From NCBI GenBank assembly GCA_013397435.1, contig VZRG01000773.1, positions 264,278-328,277 of the forward strand: DNA of 64,000 nucleotides, written 5' to 3'. Made by a program: the position numbers and the translations under genes. The stretch is from Erythrocercus mccallii (Eukaryota; Chordata; Aves; Passeriformes; Dicruridae). Below are positions 62,601 to 64,000 of this stretch, piece by piece. The first letter of the stretch is position 1, and each line of letters begins with the position of its first letter. The notes under the pieces are model-generated. The model was given only the letters and a program-made list of their open reading frames with translations, was not told the origin of the DNA and ran no database searches.

Positions 62601-63669
62601 AACTTCATGAAGACCAAGGAGGAGCGGCTGAAGAACCAGCAGCGAGAGTATGAAGCCCAGCAGCAGTACCGTGAGCACATCCAGGTACTGGGAGAAGCCA
62701 GTGGAGCTGGGGCATTCTTCTCTCAGCCTTGTCCCTTTCTCTCTGCCTTAGTGGTTGTATTGCTGTAGTTTGCTGTAGTGGAGCAGCGTGGCTGGTGCTG
62801 GAGCACCAGCTCTCTGATGGGGTTCTCTGATGCTTTTCTCTCTCACAGGTTTTCATTGACCGCTTTCGTTACAACGCAAACCGGGCGTCCCAAGTGCAGA
62901 GCAAGCTGAAGCTGTTGGAGAAGCTGTGAGTGCCTATCCTCTTCCTCTCTGGAGGTGGGAAAGGGGCAGTGCTCATGGGAAGAAATGGAGGTTCCCAGGG
63001 TCTCTGGCAGATACAGTTGTGGTCTGGGCTTTTTGAGTGCCTGTCTCTGGTCCAGAGGCTTTGGTTAGAGTGTGCTGTCACAATGCTAGACTCTGCCTGG
63101 GCTTCTGGTGTGGGAGCAGATCCACAGTGCAGAGCACCTTGGTTACATGTCTCCTCTTATTGCAGGCCAGTGCTGAAGCCTGTGGACAAGGAATCTGAGG
63201 TGATCATCAGGTGAGTGTCCCCTGAGCCATTGTTTGGAGGGCACCTGGCTCCATTTCAGACATGAGCTTGTCCAGGGTCCTGTCCCAACTGGGACAACTG
63301 CCCCTTCGTGTGGGCCAGTTTTACTCTGGCAGGGAGACCAGACAGGACCCCTTGTTCAGGCTAGGTTCCCTGGGGCCAGGGCTGCAGGTCTTTGTTGCCT
63401 TCTCGTGATCGTCCTTCCCTGAGGCCCTGCATGGTGGGGAGCCCTTCTTGTCACCTGGGGGGTTACAGAAGTTGTTCTGGGTGGTTGAAAGTCTCTGAAG
63501 TTCCTGGCCATCTCTCATCTCTTCCTGTCCTTTTAGGTTCCCCGATGGCTTTGAGAAGTTCTCCCCCCCAGTCCTGCAGCTGGATGAAGTAGACTTCTAT
63601 TATGAGCCAAGTCACTACATCTTTCATTCCCTCTCTGTCTCTGCTGACCTGGAGTCCCGCATCTGTGTG
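56692..63669 (+). CDS. ABCF3: ATP-binding cassette subfamily F member 3, exons 1-16 (3' partial)
   Basis: ABCF3 is a soluble twin-ATPase of the ABC-F family, without membrane segments, related to yeast GCN20 and linked to translation control and antiviral defence. Exons: 56692-56764, 56961-57108, 57185-57264, 57593-57648, 59326-59423, 59534-59656, 59929-60195, 60400-60480, 61032-61091, 61411-61467, 61675-61697, 62296-62351, 62484-62684, 62849-62925, 63166-63210 and 63537-63669. Together they give 526 phase-consistent codons. The start gives MASCADILRSEFPDLDGELF, matching the family amino terminus, in a strong CGCCATGG context. The last exon ends ADLESRICV at a GTATGT donor; the second ATP-binding domain lies beyond the window. 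Intron 11 splits the codon of the catalytic glutamate of the first ATP site. Confidence 0.97.
56821..56935. repeat. ABCF3: Inverted repeat around a G-quadruplex motif in ABCF3 intron 1
   Basis: The 21-base arms at 56830-56850 (CCGCTGTGGCGACAGGCGGC) and 56906-56926 (TGCCACCTGTCGCCACAGCG) are reverse complements except for one base, and partial pairing extends to 56821 and 56935. The 55-base loop contains four G4 runs with loops of 1, 1 and 2 bases (56875-56894). The whole structure lies in the 196-bp intron 1. Confidence 0.9.
57649..59325 (+). other. ABCF3: ABCF3 intron 4, 1.7 kb
   Basis: The longest intron of this gene in the window. No coding sequence, RNA gene or mobile element was recognised in it. 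Confidence 0.7.
59326..62684 (+). other. ABCF3: ABCF3 basic linker and first ATP-binding domain (exons 5-13)
   Basis: Exon 5 reads VNAKKLEKAEARLKAKQDKR, a highly charged helix. SYDVRIENFDVSFGERVLL opens the first ABC domain. Walker A is GRNGLGKTT (residues about 213-221, exon 7), the signature is FSGGWRMRLALARALF (about 331-346, exon 10), Walker B plus catalytic Glu is LLLLDEPTNMLD (about 351-362, exons 11-12) and the H-loop is VVSHDRNF (His about 385, exon 13). All catalytic residues are present. QQREYEAQQQYREHIQ then begins the inter-domain helical arm. Confidence 0.94.
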
Positions 63670-63681
63670 GTATGTGGGATT

Positions 63682-63900
63682 GCAGAATAATGGAGGCTGC
63701 AAGGGACCTTGGGAGGACCCTGCTCAAAGCAGGGATAGCTTTGATTATAGGTCAGGTTGCTCAGGTCCTTGTCCAGTTGAATGCTGGATGTTTTCCAGAG
63801 AGGACTATTCCTTCCATTCTGCTGGGTCCCTTCAACATTTTGATCATCCTCATTTTGAGGAACACTGGAACATTTTTTCCTAGTTTAGAATTTGTGGTTT
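63682..63900 (-). mobile_element. Antisense CR1 LINE fragment in ABCF3 intron 16
   Basis: Reverse-complement CR1 3' region. On the + strand it reads GCTGCAAGGGACCTTGGGAG, then CCCTGCTCAAAGCAGGGATA, GGTTGCTCAGGTCCTTGTCC and a diverged rest. It starts only about a dozen bases after the exon 16 donor. Old and non-coding; the downstream edge is vague because the copy is diverged. Confidence 0.8.
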
Positions 63901-64000
63901 CATGCTTTCACTGGATACTTTGGAGAAGAGACTGGATCCATATACGACTCCTGTTAGATGACAGCAGCACATAGTGGGGGCCCTGCTACATTGGATGGGG
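63901..64000. other. ABCF3: Window end inside ABCF3 intron 16
   Basis: Non-coding sequence following the antisense CR1 fragment. The next ABCF3 exon, which should begin the second Walker A motif, is not in the window. Confidence 0.6.

Overview
The window is a stretch of vertebrate nuclear genome, most likely from a bird. The reasons are several decayed CR1 LINE copies (including the CR1-type ATTCTATGAT tail), no Alu or L1-type repeats, fairly compact introns, and near-identity of the encoded proteins to their vertebrate orthologues. I cannot name the order or species. All three genes lie on the + strand in the order DVL3 - AP2M1 - ABCF3, the order I recall from human 3q27.

Region by region. 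1-15153: no coding exon found. It ends directly at DVL3 exon 3, so it is probably the upstream DVL3 intron(s); exons 1 and 2 (most of the DIX domain) lie outside the window or in an unrecognised form. It holds a degenerate 2.4 kb CR1 copy, one CR1 3' tail, a 42-bp tandem duplication, a poly-C run and a GC-rich block near 9.0-9.95 kb. 15154-25525: DVL3 coding exons 3-16, followed by a long 3' UTR to about 27.4 kb. 27.45-28.43 kb: CpG-rich AP2M1 promoter and non-coding exon 1. 38.6-54.8 kb: AP2M1 coding exons 2-12, complete at 435 codons, including a 6-nt microexon. 54.8-55.8 kb: AP2M1 3' UTR. 56.45-56.7 kb: ABCF3 promoter. 56692-63669: ABCF3 exons 1-16 (codons 1-526), cut by the window end before the second ATP-binding domain. 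An antisense CR1 fragment follows from about 63.68 kb.

Every exon boundary was read by hand from GT/AG sites and checked for codon phase. The coding lengths add up to 656 codons plus stop (DVL3 part), 435 codons plus stop (AP2M1) and 526 codons (ABCF3 part).

The three genes are not a pathway operon. DVL3 is a Wnt signalling scaffold, AP2M1 is the cargo- and lipid-binding subunit of the AP-2 clathrin adaptor, and ABCF3 is a soluble twin-ATPase of the ABC-F family. Dishevelled proteins are known to engage AP-2 mu during Frizzled endocytosis, so the DVL3-AP2M1 neighbourhood is suggestive, but nothing in the sequence shows co-regulation.

The most interesting unexplained signals are an in-frame 51-nt cassette exon candidate in DVL3 intron 11, the 6-nt HQ microexon and a second 6-nt microexon candidate in AP2M1, a tiny uORF just before the AP2M1 start, and a hairpin with a perfect four-tetrad G-quadruplex in its loop in ABCF3 intron 1. 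I found no novel multi-gene system.
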